The notes under the pieces were generated by a model that had not been told where the DNA came from, did not search any database, and saw nothing but the letters and a program-made list of their open reading frames with translations. The translations under genes were made by a program, and so were the position numbers. A stretch of DNA of 64,000 nucleotides from Cantharellus purpuraceus (Eukaryota > Basidiomycota > Agaricomycetes > Cantharellales > Hydnaceae). This document shows positions 19,370 to 32,568 of this stretch, in pieces (the stretch's first letter is position 1; every line of letters starts with the position of its first letter). The stretch is from contig JALBUN010000001.1 in NCBI GenBank assembly GCA_025174535.1, forward strand, positions 2,294,001-2,358,000. Reading direction: 5' to 3'.

Positions 19370-20406
19370 GGATGTGCACGCTTCGGTTTGTGCGCGACTG
19401 CCGCAACCAATTATCTATATTCCCACGATTTCAGGTATATTCAAACACAGCGATAGCACAGGTAGTGCTTCCAAAATGCTAGCGCTCAGCCGTTGCTTCT
19501 ACCTCTATAAGCACCCTCCAGCTGTCGTTCGTCCAATACAATAGGACTACCTCTCTGTCAAAAAATGCGGTAGCAGAGCTTCCAGCCCGCTAGCACTGAA
19601 ACCTGACGTGTGATGTCCTATAGTGTTAATGATATAACTTGCTTTGATATTTGCTAGGTAGCAAGCCACGACCTGGTCGAACCAGTCCAATGACTGATGT
19701 TATCAGCAAAGCCGCGGCTTTCTAGGTGATGTCGAATTAGACACCAAGTGACATATGGTTTCAAGCATACGCCCGTGTTGTCCAAATTGATATTGACTCT
19801 GCCATAATGATGAGACATGGTCTTTCAACAACTGTAACTTGCGAATATACTGGGCGATAGGCAGGCATCTTGCCTAGATTGAACACGGGATATCTTACAA
19901 CATGACCTGGGCCGTGATAGGCCGTCCTGGCCACCTCATCTGACAACAACGCACCCAAGACAGCGCAACCTCCGATACTCGTCGTTAGCCTCCAAATCAG
20001 TCAGCCCGCGATGTCAACTTGTTCTCCCGAAGCCTATGACCTTTGTAATGTTGTCTGAGTTGTAAATGGGCCGGCAATGTCGAAGGAGAAATAGAAGGTC
20101 CTGATTTAAGCCTGAATAACTGTGCATCTGTTGCAGCTGAAGCTCATGGATCTATTGTGGAATTGACATGTATGGCAACAGTCAAGGGAAAATATGATAA
20201 GCAGCAGGCTTTAGGACACAATACCTATACCAAAATGCTTAGGCCTCCAAGAAACTGGCTCTACTAGAAAGCAGTAGTGATTGAGATTGAGGGGAATTAC
20301 ATGATGTTCATAATTGCGACCAGTAGGGGTTGTTAGTCACCACAACATGTCCAGTTCTACCCATGCCTCAGGTCAAAGACTCTGATTCTTGCACTTTCAA
20401 TGACAT
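19370..20406. other. non-coding region upstream of mdv1
   Basis: No ORF longer than about 65 codons with any recognisable content, no LTR ends and no match to the other families seen here. The part next to 19369 presumably holds the mdv1 promoter. The rest looks like ordinary decayed intergenic DNA. Confidence 0.5.
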
Positions 20407-20792
20407 TGTTACACACTAGGTCTGATGGGGGGTTGGACTTTGGGGTCAGAGTTGGAGTGGGTCATGGTGATCAGAACAGACTTGGCTTCAGCTTATGCGC
20501 TGTGCCCTCACTAATACCAGTGTCTGAGATTTCAGAGATGGAGTACAACTCAGCTAGTTTTGGATCAGACTTAGGACCTAGACATGATTTGATATTTGAA
20601 CTGGGGAATGAAGTCCTCAGCAGTGTGACTTAAATAATAATAATTACTCTGGTGAAGTGTCTCCAAGGCCAACAGCCTTATGAGTATGTCCAGGTCCAAC
20701 AGGGATGGATGGGTGGGAACAGCAGTGATGATTGGATGGACTAATGGAGATGTGACAATTTCCAAATGGAGTACAGATCTCATATGTGTGGG
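20407..20792 (+). repeat. truncated LTR F
   Basis: Starts TGTTACACACTAGG like the intact LTR F copies but stops before the conserved ATAGTCATAACA end. It carries many CpG-to-TpG changes, so it is old. It runs directly into a purine-rich sequence. Confidence 0.75.
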
Positions 20793-22080
20793 GAGGAGGA
20801 GGAAGTGGAACAGAGACAGAAGGAGGAAGAGGAAGTAGAACAGAGATGGAAGGAGGAAAAGGAGGAATAGAGATGGAAGGAGGAAGAGGAAGTGAAATGG
20901 AGATAGAAGGAGGAAGAGGCAGAGGTGGAGCAGGCCTGCAAGGTCAAGGAGCTGGAGGCCACAATGGAGGCCATGAAGTTGAAGGAAGTGGAGGAGCAGA
21001 CATGCAAACTAGAGGTGACCATGGAGATAGAGGAGGAGGTGACTGGAGCGGAAGTGACAAGTCACCAGGGAGTCCAAGCAGATGCAGACCACTGAGGTCA
21101 CCATTATCTCAGTTACACAGATGGAGTCATCCCATCCTGCTCCTGCTCCACCAGCACGCTCACTGGTGCATTCTCAGCCATGGCTGTTGTTCATGGTGGG
21201 CACAGCTGAAGAGGATGATGTGGCGGAGGCAGAGAAGGAAGAAGTGGGGGTAAATCTGGCAGCAGATGTGGAGCCCAACCTGCTCTCAAATTGCTATGAG
21301 GAAATGGCCTGGGTGGAGGTGGTTGAAGACTGTAAGCAGGTGGAGCTGTATGCTGCCACAACAAAGAATCTTGAGGTCGCAGTCTTCTTGTTGAAGACAT
21401 ACCCAAGTGAGGCTACAGTGAAGCATGAAGAGGAGTGGAGGGTGATATGGCGTAAAGTGGAGGACCGGTTAATAGTGACTCATAAAAAGGTGTTGTGTGT
21501 TGCCAGGTCAGCAATCAAGCTTCATAAGCATGAGATGGAGAAGACTGCAGCAGAGTAACAGGACAAGGAGGAGAGGGAGAATTTGGAGGCCACATCAAAA
21601 AGGAGTGGACCACCCAAGACTCTGGTTCTGGCAGAGCCATTTGGCAGGCCCAGCATCATATGCAACTTGTGTTGCAACACAGGTGTTCAATGTATATGGC
21701 CTACTGGCCCAACCCAGTGACTTCAATCCTACAAATGGTGTCAGGGTCAGAAAGAAGGGTGTAGGATTGATGGAAAATTTGACCCTCAGAGCCAGAGTGT
21801 CAAGCCCCAGCCTGTGGCATAAGGAGAGATGGAGAAGAAGTCAGAGGAGTGTCCAACAAAAAGGCAGCAGACAGAGAGGGGTGCCATTACAGCTGGGGGG
21901 AGTGGTGTTGGATTGGAAGGGGTGATGACTGGTGCAGGTATGGGGCATGTTACAGTGCCTAAAAGCACTGTAGGCCAGCTTATAAAGCTGGTCAGTCTGC
22001 AGTCAGAGCATCTGCATCAGAGACAGAAGCTGAGGTGGTTAAGGGGAAGGGGAAAAGAAAGTGGGATGTATAACTTGTAG
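20793..22080 (+). pseudogene. decayed coiled-coil / cysteine-cluster protein gene
   Basis: The sequence opens with strongly purine-biased DNA that reads in one frame as Glu/Lys-rich coiled coil (EEEEVEQRQKEEEEVEQR). Further on, another frame gives an acidic then helical region (MVGTAEEDDVAEAEKEEVGV, WRKVEDRLIVTHKKVLCVAR) and, near 21650-21760, a cysteine cluster (CNLCCNTGVQCIW, then WCQGQKEGC after a stop). The order coiled coil plus Cx2C...C cluster resembles the gene at 31491-32382. Several stops and frame changes show that it is dead. No function is known to me. Confidence 0.4.
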
Positions 22081-22261
22081 AAATAAAATAGATTTTGAAC
22101 ATTATTTCAGAGCAGACTAAAAGTAATGAGACTTGTACTGTTTGAAGATGAAGTTTGGATTGGGTGGTGTTTTCAGAAATCAGACTGTGAATGTAATATG
22201 AAGAATAATGTGAAATAATAGGATCAGAGTTGATTATAAGACTTAAGGATTCATAAGAAGA

Positions 22262-24317
22262 GTTTATTTGGATAAGCAGAATGAAAATCAGAGATGAATT
22301 TGGATGTGTGATCAAGTTTGGACATGGAGATCCATGAAGATTCTTCATTGGTGCCTTTGTATCCAGTCCATTTGACTAGGTACTGGGGTTTACACTTGTA
22401 TCAACAATCAATCTTTGAGTCAAGAATCTTGGATATCTCATATTCATTGCCTTCGATGATGATCAGAGGGGGTGGAGATTGGGTGCAACAGGGGATCTCA
22501 TTAGTAGTAGCAGGTTCAAGCATTGATATGTGAAACACTGGATGAACTGCTCAGAAGTGGTCAGAAAGTCAGAGGGTGAAGGACCTACTACCAGTGTGAG
22601 TGATGACCTCATAAGGATCTAAGAATTTCTCAGAGAGTTTCTTGGACAGATGGGTGGTCTGGAAATGTTCAGCCTTGACAAATACTTTGTCTCTGATCTG
22701 CAGGTCCAGAGGTGGAGCATGTCTGCAGAGACTTGGTATTTCTGGGCATTGGAGATGGTTTCTTGGAGATGTTGGTGTAGTTGGTCGAGGTCGGTCACAA
22801 ATTGGCAGGCTTTGGTAGAGGTGAGTTCTTTCTTGGAGTGAATGGAGATATTTGGGTGGTACTTTGTTAGTGAAGGGTGAGATGCCAGTAGTTGCATTCA
22901 GAGCATTGTTGTAGGCAAACTCTGTGATTGGAAGTAGATCAGCCCAGTTGTCTTGTTGATAGTTACAGTAGACTTGGAGATATTGTTCCAAGGACTGATT
23001 CATGAGTTCTGTTTGTCTGTCTCCTTGTTATGACTATATTCATTAACGCCCAGATCCCCATCCGATCCACTCAGATCCCCGCGCATATGAAATCTATACT
23101 CCATTTGGAAACCGCTACGTCTCCATTTTCCTGTCTGATTGTCACCGCCGATTCCACCCATCCATCTCCAGTTCCAATTGATGCATCAGCATCACCATAG
23201 GAACCTGGACATCCATCCCCGTCAGACTCGACATACTCACGTAAGGCCATCGGCCTCGGAGACCCATCACCGGAGTAATTATTATTATATTTCAAATATG
23301 TATTTAAGTTGCCCGACTGGGGACTTCATTCCCCAGTTCGAATATTGAATCACGCCTAGCTCCTAAGTCCGATCCTAACTCTCTAAGTACTCCGTCTCCG
23401 AAATCTCGGACACCGGTATTAGTGAGGGCGCAGCACATAAGCTGAAGCCAAGTCCGTTCTGACCCCCACGACGTACTCCAACCCTGACCCAACCTCTGAC
23501 CCAACCTCCGACCCAACCTCCGACCCAACCTCCGATCCAATCTCCGACCCCCAATCGGACCTAGTGCGTAACACTCCTTTGGGATGATAACCCAAGGTGA
23601 AGTGAAGTCTCATGTCAAGAGCCTTTCCTAATGTTTGGAAAAAGGAGGACACAAACTCCAAGCCCCAATCAGATGTAACATGTGATGGAACTCTGTGTTT
23701 AGAGAATGCATGGAGGACAAACAGCTTGGCTAGCAAGGTGGAGGTGATAGTGTCATGCATCGGAATGAATAATGACTGTTTAGTGAATCTGTCAACAATC
23801 ACAAGTATAGTGTCATATCTGAGTGATGGGGGAAGCTTCTCTATGAAGTCCATGGAGATGGAGTTCCACAGTTGCTCCAGTACTAGAAGCTGCTTGAGCA
23901 AGTTGGTCAATGTCCATGATGGTCATAGTTTGGAGTGTAGGAATCATGAGGGTGGATGCTCATAGGGATGATGCCAGCTGCTCATTAGTAAACACAGGGT
24001 GAAAGCTGTGTGGATTTACAGTGGCATAGTCACTACTTCCCTCTTTAGGGTAGATGTCCCAGCATCTAGTTAATGCATCAGGTTTAGCTCCAAGTCAGAA
24101 ATGGATGACAAGGTTAAACTGAGAAAGATATTCAGACCACCAGACTTGTCTCCAGGTAAGGAGTTTTGTCATGGAGAAGTACTCCAGGTTCTTGTGATCT
24201 GTTATGACATCAACCAGATCAGAGGGGCCCTCGAGGTAGTGTCTCCATATCCAGAGAGCTTCATAGATGGCAAGGGGCTCTTTGTCATGGATATCATAAT
24301 TCAGTTCAGGGGGCGTT
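22262..24317 (-). pseudogene. gypsy H pol remnant, copy 1 (RNase H to chromodomain)
   Basis: From 24317 down: RNase H (ELNYDIHDKEPLAIYEALW, DVITDHKNLEYFSMTKLL), integrase core from 23910 (NSISMDFIEKLPPS, LVIVDRFTKQSLFIP), then LTR F, then the rest of integrase (MNQSLEQYLQVYCNYQQDNW) and a degraded chromodomain near 22540-22340. The integrase zinc-finger region is deleted. Unit B abuts the 5' side. Several stops; not functional. Confidence 0.8.
23026..23573 (-). repeat. solo LTR F in gypsy H integrase
   Basis: 548 bp from TGTTACGCACTAGG to ATAGTCATAACA in sense, flanked by the 5-bp direct repeat CTCCT (23021-23025 and 23574-23578). Removing it rejoins integrase frame GYHPKG / DRQTE. It contains a run of related ACCTCCGACCCA-type short repeats near its 5' end. 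Confidence 0.92.
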
Positions 24318-25470
24318 GTCAGTTTGCTTGTGGAATAGATCCTATAAGCCTGCACGCAACGGTCCTAGCAAACAGACGGTGTGTAACGCAGTTGTTCAGC
24401 ACGCCAAAGAACAATCAGGTCGAGGGGTAGGAGTAGCACTGAGTAACAGGAAAGTGTAATATGAGGATGGGAGCGAAAAGGGACAGTCCAGATGGTTGAT
24501 CATGCTCTGTGACTGGATGACAATGGGGAGCCTGGTTGGGAGGTATGCGAAAGCTGGTTTCAGGAGATGCAACCTCTCGGTGGCGGAGGGAAATCTGATT
24601 GTTGAACCAAGGTGCCCTACCTCAGTGTAGAGCAGGTGGATTGTGATGTAGAGCATAGAGCATAGACTTAGAGTGTGGACTTTGACTTTAGAGTGTTGGC
24701 TGAAAACTTGTTGATTGATCCAAAAGGCAAAAACTAGCGCCCTTTTATATACAAATCCCCAGGGCACAACAACACAATATGAGGAGCAAATGATGCAATA
24801 TGATGCAAGAAATGCTGATCAAGCCAGCTGACGAAGTGTGTGAAGTTGAACTACTAATGGGGAAATCATGGAGAAATGAAGCGACAGATAGGGGTAATCT
24901 TTGTAAGAATAGGGGGTGATGAGTAATAAAAGAACCAAAAATAGAACAAGGATGAGTAAGTTGTGTATGAATGAATTAAAAGATGAAACAGGGGTGAGTC
25001 ATATAAAAGAACAATAGAAATGTCCACCAATACCATCTTCCATACGGCTCTGAAGGTAGGTTGACCCTGAGTCACATGAGGACTTCAGTCAGCATCCACA
25101 ACAAATACTCCTTATTGTCTTAGTGATCCGTCTCCATATGGTATCCCGTTCCAAGGGTATTTGGTCCCTTTGCCTGACACAATGTAACCTGAGTCGGATT
25201 GAAGTGGGAGGATAGGTTGGTGATGGCGACTGAAATTCTACCTCACGTTCGACTCTTCTATCCGATATAGAGGCGAAATGCCAAGGAATGTATATGGTTC
25301 AATGGAATTGTGAAAGAATATGGAATCGCCAATGGCATAAGAGAGACATGGTGGGGATCTTGGACATTGAAAGAGTTTTGGAAGTATTTTGACACGTGGA
25401 GGTGGCTTAACATGCCCGTGGAGCTCAGTGTATTTTTGATAGTCCTCTGTGTCCAGAGACCAGTGTGACA
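24318..25470 (-). mobile_element. unit B copy, 5'-truncated
   Basis: Ends AAACTGACA at 24318 in sense. It carries the TATA box and most of orf3 (broken frames at 25258-25469), but stops in orf3 at about 25470 next to plus-strand gypsy H gag. The lost 5' part and the change of strand of the neighbouring H sequence mark a rearrangement at 25470. Confidence 0.75.
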
Positions 25471-26400
25471 TGAACCAGATACCTTCGACGGATCCGATTC
25501 CCGCAAACTCCAGCCTTTCTTCACACAATGTACCCTCAATTTCCATGACCGTCCTGATGCATTCTCCGATGATAGTGCTAAAGTTACTTATGCTCTATCC
25601 TATTTGAAGGGAACTGCACTTGACTGGTTTGAACCCACCCTAACCTCTGATTCCGAAGCCTCTTGGCTAGACGACTACTCCGAGTTCGTGTCCGAGTTGA
25701 AAACCAACTTTGGACCTCATGACCTGGAGGCCGAACTCAAGAATCTCCGAATGCGTGATAACCAGAGGATCACTAAGTATCTAGTTGATTTCAATCGACT
25801 AGCTGCTCGTGTCCAATGGGGAAACGCTGCACTCCGACACCAGTTATACAATGGCCTCCCGTCCTGGATTAAGGACAAGGTCGCCAGAGTAGGCAAACCC
25901 GTCACCCTAGCCGAACTCCAGACTCTAGCACAGTCCATCAATGCTTGGTACTGGGAATGACACTCCGAGGTAGCTCGTGAGACCGCCTCAGGCAAGAACC
26001 AGGACAAGTCCAATGACAAGGGCAAGTCCACCTCATCCTCTAACACCCAGGGCAGCGACAACAAGAAGCAGCCAACTCCGGTAAATCCAGAAACCCCAGA
26101 TCCACCCCCACAGCCTCTACCTCCGGAACTCCAAACCAGACCCTCGACCTCTCTACCAAGCTTGGTAAAGACGGTAAACTTACTCTACAGGAACGACAAC
26201 GTCATATCGAGCAGAATCTCTGCCTCTTCTGTGGACGAATAGGTCACATTGCCAAGGATTGTCCAAAGACCACCTCTGCAGCCACGAAAGCCCATGCTGC
26301 CTCGATGGACAACAAGTCTGACAAGAGCTCCAAAGCCAAGGCTACGGAGCCAAAAAAATTATAAGCAACCCTCCGACTCCGGCACCGAACAAGGGTTGCG
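25471..26400 (+). pseudogene. gypsy H gag
   Basis: Retrotransposon capsid followed by a zinc knuckle. The capsid reads DTFDGSDSRKLQPFFTQC, ALSYLKGTALDWFEP and WLDDYSEFVSELKTNFGPH. After a TGA (25958-25960) comes a Lys/Ser-rich linker with a frame change, then [17 protein letters not shown] (CCHC). The N-terminus is missing because unit B abuts at 25470. It is followed by protease 26401 onward. Confidence 0.82.
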
Positions 26401-29400
26401 TTGAACTCATCGGTGTTTTCGCGGAGCTACGTCTCAACGCATCCGCTCTGTCTGATCCTAACTCCTTGACACTCCGACTTACCTCCGATCTCATTCCCTT
26501 AACTCCGATCCCAACCTTAGTGGACTCTGGTTCCACTCACTGTTTCCTCGACACTTCGTTTGTCTCAGGACATCATCTCCAGTCTAAAGACATCACTCCG
26601 ATTCCGTTACGGCTTTTCGATGGATCCTCTAACTCTGTTATCAATTCCACAATCGAATTGCCACTCCATTTTCCTACGGGAGAAACCCACTCCATTACTT
26701 TCTATGTAACTCCGTTGGATGTTAGTTGCTTGGCAGTTCTGGGACACAACTGGCTCACCCGCTACAATCCATTGATTGACTGGGTATTGGGCAGCATCTC
26801 GTTCCAAACTCTGATAGAGACTAAATCCCCGGCGCCACCCGAGTTGGTAGCATTAGCTCCACTCAACTCCATAACTCCGTCTCTGCCCGTTGCTCCAAAA
26901 ATAGCTTTCATCAATGTGGCAGCCTTCGCCCATGACTCTTCCCGAGCCGACACGCAAACATTCAAGTTGTTCATCTCCTCAACAGTTCCAAAGAACTCTG
27001 AGGACCCTCCGGTCGACATGAAAAATGTTCCAACCGAATATCACGAATTCACGGACGTCTTTAGCAAAACCTGTGCTGACACACTACCTGCTCACAAGCC
27101 GTATGATTTGAAGATTGAAATGGAAGATGGGACATCTCCTCCTTTCAGTCCAATCTACTCCTTGTCCCAGAGCAAACTCCAGGCTCTTCGAGAATTCATC
27201 AATGAGCACCTATCTTATGGTTTCATCCGGCCGACCCGATCTCCAGGCGGTGCTCCAGTCCTTTTCATTCGGAAAAAAGACGGATCCCTCCAACTTTGCG
27301 TCGATTTCAGGGGTCTCAATAAAATCACCAAAAAAGACCGTTATCCACTTCCTCACATCTCCAATTTGCTCGACAGTCCTCGAAAGGCTCGATTCTTCAC
27401 CAAAATCGATCTCCGGCATGCTTACCACCTTGAAGGTGATGAATGGAAGACCGCGTTTCGCACTCGCTATGGCTTGTTCAAGTGGTGCGTTATGCCCTTT
27501 GGACTTACCAACGCTCCAGCAGCATTCCAGCGTCTTATGAACGACATCTTCTCCGACCTCCTGGATATATGTGTCCTCGTGTACTTGGACGATATCCTGA
27601 TATACTCCAACAACTCCGATGAACACAGCAACCATGTCCGTGAAGTCCTTCTCCGACTCTGGAAGCACAAGCTGTATGCTCAAGCCGACAAATGTTCTTT
27701 CCATGAGAGCACGGTCGAGTACCTCGGATATATATTGTCTCCAAACGGACTTACTATGGACTCCAGCAAAGTCCAGGTAATACAGGATTGGCCAGAACCT
27801 TGCAAAGTCAAGGATGTGCAATCCTTCTTAGGATTTGCCAATTTCTATAGGCGTTTCATATTCAATTACTCTGATCTCACAGTTCCACTGACTCGTTTAA
27901 CTCGTAAAGGAACTCCATGGGAGTTCTTGGACTCCTGTCAGACATCCTTCGAAACGTTAAAGAGAGCTTTCATCACAGCTCTGGTCTTATCCCAATGGAA
28001 CCCTGGATCCCCGATCATTGTAGAAACTGACGCCTCCGACTACACACTAGCAGCCATCCTATCAACCGTCTCTCCAACAGATAATGAGGTCCACCCAATA
28101 GCTTTCCACTCCCAGACTTTCACTCCGGTGGAACTCAACTACAATGTCCATGATAAAGAACTACTCGCAATCTTTGAAGCTTTCAAGTCCTGGCGACCTT
28201 ACCTCGAAGTGTATGGGAATCACCTTTTCCCTATCAAATTCCATTTATGCAGCACCAATGTGCTATTCTTTGCTTTTCCATTCCTAAATATCAGCATATA
28301 TTTGATGCTTGTACCTGGAATGGACTTATTCAAATATTCTCTATTTTTCCATATTTTTCTGGGAATATTCCATGCAGAACTCGGCCCAGAATCATTTATT
28401 TCTGCTGTGCTACAGTTGTGGACCCATAGGCGCCCACAAACCTTCGCGCAGCCGGCTCTCCCCTTTTGGACCAGGCATTTGGCCTCAATTCAAGCTCAGA
28501 TGTCTCTGATCAATAAATATTCTCTAACTTAACAACCACAGCCTCTCAGGGCACTATTTTCCGTGGAGATCATCACATGACATGTGGCTATCCATGGCTG
28601 TCCAAACCAGTGCAGAAAACAGGGTGGACACCCTTCTTTTGCCTGATCAGTGCCTAGCTCAGGGATCAGATCAGCTGATGGGTGATCAAATCAGGTGATT
28701 GCCTTGGAATATTCTACCCCTTTCCATAACATTCTAGCTGTTTCCTTCTATTATTAGATAGAACTTTCCAGAACCATTATTCAGCTCCTGATCAGTGTTA
28801 GTGCTGTGATCAGATCCTGTGATTGGCTTGGAATATTCTACCCCTTTCTTCCACCTTCCACAACCTTCCAGTAGCTTCCATCTATTAATAGGTAGAATAT
28901 TCCAGAAGCATTAGTCAGCCCCTGTAAATACAATATATAAGGAGGCCATTCTGCCTCTGAAAGAAGAACATATCATCATATTCTACCCATCTTCTGCACA
29001 CCAGTGTGACTAGAGTGACATACAGTGTCATCCTCTATCTCAGTAACTGTTGATTACCAGTTCAAGGATCTTTTACAGTTGTGTAACTGTACTTGATTGC
29101 ACTCGAAGTAGTGATATTCCTGCTTTGGGCGTGAGTGTAGTATCTGCCTCACATGACTACGAATCTACAGGGTGAGATTGTCTGTCGATAGTCCTGCCAT
29201 TAGTGCTCTTGTTTAAGTAACTAGTGTGTACTGCCTTTGCAGAGCATTAGAAGCTTGAACTTGTGTGAAGCAGTTGCTAGACTACTTCACACATTGCTGT
29301 TACCCGCTTCTGAGTGCCACTGGTTGGACGGTTGGATTCATCCACCTACTTCCTTTAGCCTCTAAGTGCATTCCCATCTTTTTGGAATATCTGGACCCCT

Positions 29401-31432
29401 AAGCGTCCGTGAACTCTAGACTCTGGAAGTCTTATTCATTTCTTGCTGCTAAGAAACGTATTACCTTTCTGCGTATAGTCTGCATTGACCAATACAAAGG
29501 ATTGTAACCAAAGTACAAACGTTAAATTGTTTCTGGAGTTGTGCTGCAGCAGGGTTTGATATTCTTCTCAGCTGTTCATTCACGGAATTGTGGTGATTTA
29601 GAGTTTGCCCTAACACCATAATTTTGCGGGTTCCAAAACACGAAGGATCCCCAACTCCAGTCAATGTCATCACAGACCACAAGAACCTTGAAAACTTTCC
29701 AACTACCAAACTCCTTACACAGCGGCAAGCCCGCTGGTCCGAATTCCTGTCCCAGTTCAATCTGGTAATCCGATTCCGTCCTGGCAAACTCGGTACAAAA
29801 CCAGACTCATTAACTAGACGATGGGACGTCTATCCTAAAGAGGGAGGAAATAATTATGCAGCAGTAAATCCGCATAATTTTAGGCCTGTGTTCACTAATG
29901 AACAGTTAATGGCATCCCTCCGAGCTACAACGTTCTACTCCCCAATCCTCCAAGCAGCCATCACTATGGACGTTGACACACTCCACTCCGATATCCGATC
30001 TGCACTCCGATCAGATCCAGCCATCTCCAATCATCTCAATAAACCAACCAATCGCTGGTCCATTGACTTGGAAGGCTTACTCCGTCTAGACAACCACATC
30101 TACATTCCTGATGTGAACAATCTCCGACTCCACATACTCCAGAATAAACATGACCATCCGATCTCCGGTCATTTTGGACAAAACCAAACTATAGACCTAA
30201 TCAGGCGAGACTACGTCTGGCCCGAACTCCGTGGTTCCGTTAAGTCCTACATCAAATCATGTACCACTTGTATGCGCTCAAAGTCACAGAGACATTGTCC
30301 TTATGGACTACTCAAGCAACTCCCCGTTCTGGAGAGGCCATGGAACTCCATATCCATGGACTTCATCGAGAAGCTTCCAGCTTCCTCCGGTTACGACACC
30401 ATCCTAGTTATCGTGGATCGCCTCACCAAGCAGTCCATTTTCATTCCTACAATCGACATCATCACAGCTCCTATGCTTGCAAAATTATTCATGCTCCATG
30501 TCTTCTCCAAGCATGGAGTTCCATCACACATTACCTCCGACCGAGGTACGGAGTTCATGTCCTCTTTCTTCCGAACCCTCGGAAAGGCCTTGGACATTAA
30601 ACTCCACTTCACCTCTGGATACCATCCGGAAGCCGATGGACAAACCGAACGAATGAACCAGACTTTGGAACAGTACCTCCGAGTCTATTGCAACTACCAA
30701 CAGGACAACTGGTCCAACTTACTCCCACTCACAGAATTTGCGTATAATAATGCTCCGAACGCCACTACTGGCTTATCTCCATTCTTTGCCAACAAGGGTT
30801 ACCACCCAAACATCTACGTACATCTGGAACGAGACCTCGCTTCTTCAAGAGCTTGAGACTTCACTGTGGATCTCCATGAACTCCACCAGCATCTCCGAAA
30901 GACCATCTCTGATGCCCAACTCCATTACTCCACCTCCACTGACTGCCGTCGATCTCCGGCTCCGGACTTCAAGGTTGGAGACAAGGTTTTCGTCAAATCT
31001 GACAGCATACGTACTACGAGACCTTCCAAGAAACTATCGGAGAAATATCTTGGTCCTTTCGAAATCATCGCTCAAGCAGGCTCTAACTCCTTTACCCTCC
31101 GTCTCCAAGAAAGCATGCGCTCCATACACCCCGTCTTCCACGTCTCCATGCTCAAACCATCAACTCCAGATCCATTCTCCGGTCGAGAACCAACTCCAGT
31201 TCCTCCTGTCATCATAGATGGAGAACTGGAGTACAAATTATCAGCGATTCTGGACTCCAAGATCAACAAGAGACAAAAATGTAAACTGCAATACCTTGTC
31301 AGGTGGGCAGGATATGAAGGAACAGACGAAGAAACTTCCTGGCTACCAGCTTTGGAATTAGGACATGCGATGGAGATCATCTCCGATTTCCACACGGCCT
31401 ATCCTCATAAACCTGGTCCCATTTTGCCTTAA
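26401..31432 (+). pseudogene. gypsy H pol (chromovirus), split by solo LTR G
   Basis: Near-complete pol. Protease site LVDSGSTHCFLDTSFV; RT with [33 protein letters not shown] and the polymerase motif VYLDDILIYS; RNase H (VETDASDYTLAAIL). It breaks at 28209 for LTR G and resumes at 29641 (VITDHKNLENFPTTKLLTQR). Integrase follows with its zinc finger (ISGHFGQNQT, SCTTCMRSK) and core (SMDFIEKLP, SDRGTEFMSS, ADGQTERMNQ), then a chromodomain (LEYKLSAILDSKI, LQYLVRWAGYEG, TSWLPALEL). Defects beside the LTR: one TGA at 30856 in place of an expected CGA, and a few residues missing after RHAYH in RT. The stop is at 31432. Confidence 0.9.
28210..29640 (+). repeat. solo LTR G in gypsy H RNase H
   Basis: 1431 bp, TGTATGGGAA ... 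GGTTCCAAAACA, with the 5-bp direct repeat CGAAG on both sides (28205-28209, 29641-29645). A TATA-like box (AATATATAAGG) lies near 28930. The copy at 50513-51892 differs mainly by a 51-bp deletion. Confidence 0.95.
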
Positions 31433-31490
31433 TTCACTCCATTTTCTCCAAGAAACTCCAATTGATCATTCATCACATTCTCTAACTACA

Positions 31491-32382
31491 TCAAGACTCC
31501 ATGATCTCCGACTCCCCTACATCCGATTCCTCAGAACCCCCATCCACTGTCCCCCCCTTCTCTGAAATCTCCTGCTCCGGAATCTCCGACTCCAGTCTCT
31601 GATCCTCAAGCATCCTGTCGATCTCCTCCCATGGCCTCCACTCCTCGTCATCCAACCCATTGAAGTTATCCGTGGTATCCCAAGACCCAGAGGAGTTTGA
31701 GTCCATGTTGTATACAGCACCCAGGAGTTCCAGCTTCAATGAGTCCAACTCCCCTTGGAGTGGACCCCATCTCGGTTCCGTCATGTAGTGATGGAACATT
31801 CCCATGAGCTCACCCAAATGAGCCTCAATGCCCTGAAGGGCCACGATTGTTCCTTCACCATGATCGGACACGTTGATCAAACGATGAGCCACCGCAGCCG
31901 AGTTGAGGCTGACGTCCTGCACGGCCTCTACCAACGCTGGTGGTATTGACTCGACCCCAGGACCTGAGGACATGGTCCGCATCCTATGGTGTTTGGGAGA
32001 TGGATCCGCTGCACTTACACCCTCCTTGCGATCATGTTTGCGTCGCGGAGGAGCGCTGCCTTTCACCTCGCATTTCAGCCAGGTACTCTGGCACACAATA
32101 CAGGAGTGAGATTTTCCAGTCTAAAAACAAAAAGAGAAAATCAACGAGGTCCAGCTTGGACTCCTCGTTGAGGTCTCGGACAACCTCCTTGCCTTTGACG
32201 GCTACTTGCGACGTGGCCCTCCTCTTCACAGCCTCCGCTCTGACTCATGCGGCCTCAGCGACCCTCACGTGAGCTGCCTCTTTCTTCTTCTCCTCCTCTG
32301 CCTTCTTCTCCACGGCATCAGCCTCAGCGATCGACTGGTCCAATTTGGCGCATTGTTGGCAAAGTTCCTCAGCGGAAGGCAT
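31491..32382 (-). pseudogene. lineage-specific coiled-coil / CxxC protein gene (nearly intact)
   Basis: From ATG 32382 the protein starts MPSAEELCQQCAKLDQSIAE, continues as a charged helix, has one TGA (after EAA, likely from CGA), and then a small intron somewhere in about 32110-32170 (TTTTTAG acceptor). The next exon gives a cysteine cluster (CIVCQSTWLKCEVKGSAPPR) and a 200-aa helical and acidic C-terminal part ending EIMES at 31491. I do not know a function. The general plan (coiled coil, Cx2C...C cluster, acidic tail) is one I have seen among Agaricomycete hypothetical proteins. The single stop may mean a recent pseudogene or a longer intron. Confidence 0.55.
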
Positions 32383-32568
32383 AGTAGATGGTGGTAAGAG
32401 ATAAGGAATGAGGTAATATGTTTTAATAAGGGCCCCGCCTTGTGCGCCAATTCAACTGCATATACCTGCAACTTTCCCACGGTACTGACTAAGATCTCGT
32501 GGGCTCGATCTAGAAGGGAGATACTGTTACATCCTGTAACACCGAGTTCCGGTCTCCGGATTCCATCT

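Noticed and set aside
19740..19960. Small minus ORFs in the mdv1 upstream region as genes
   Set aside because: Under 70 codons, no recognisable motif, no splice pattern linking them.
20786..21253. Gly/Glu-rich 155-aa ORF on plus
   Set aside because: Frame artefact of purine-rich DNA; the neighbouring frame reads as coiled coil and joins better to the downstream cysteine cluster.
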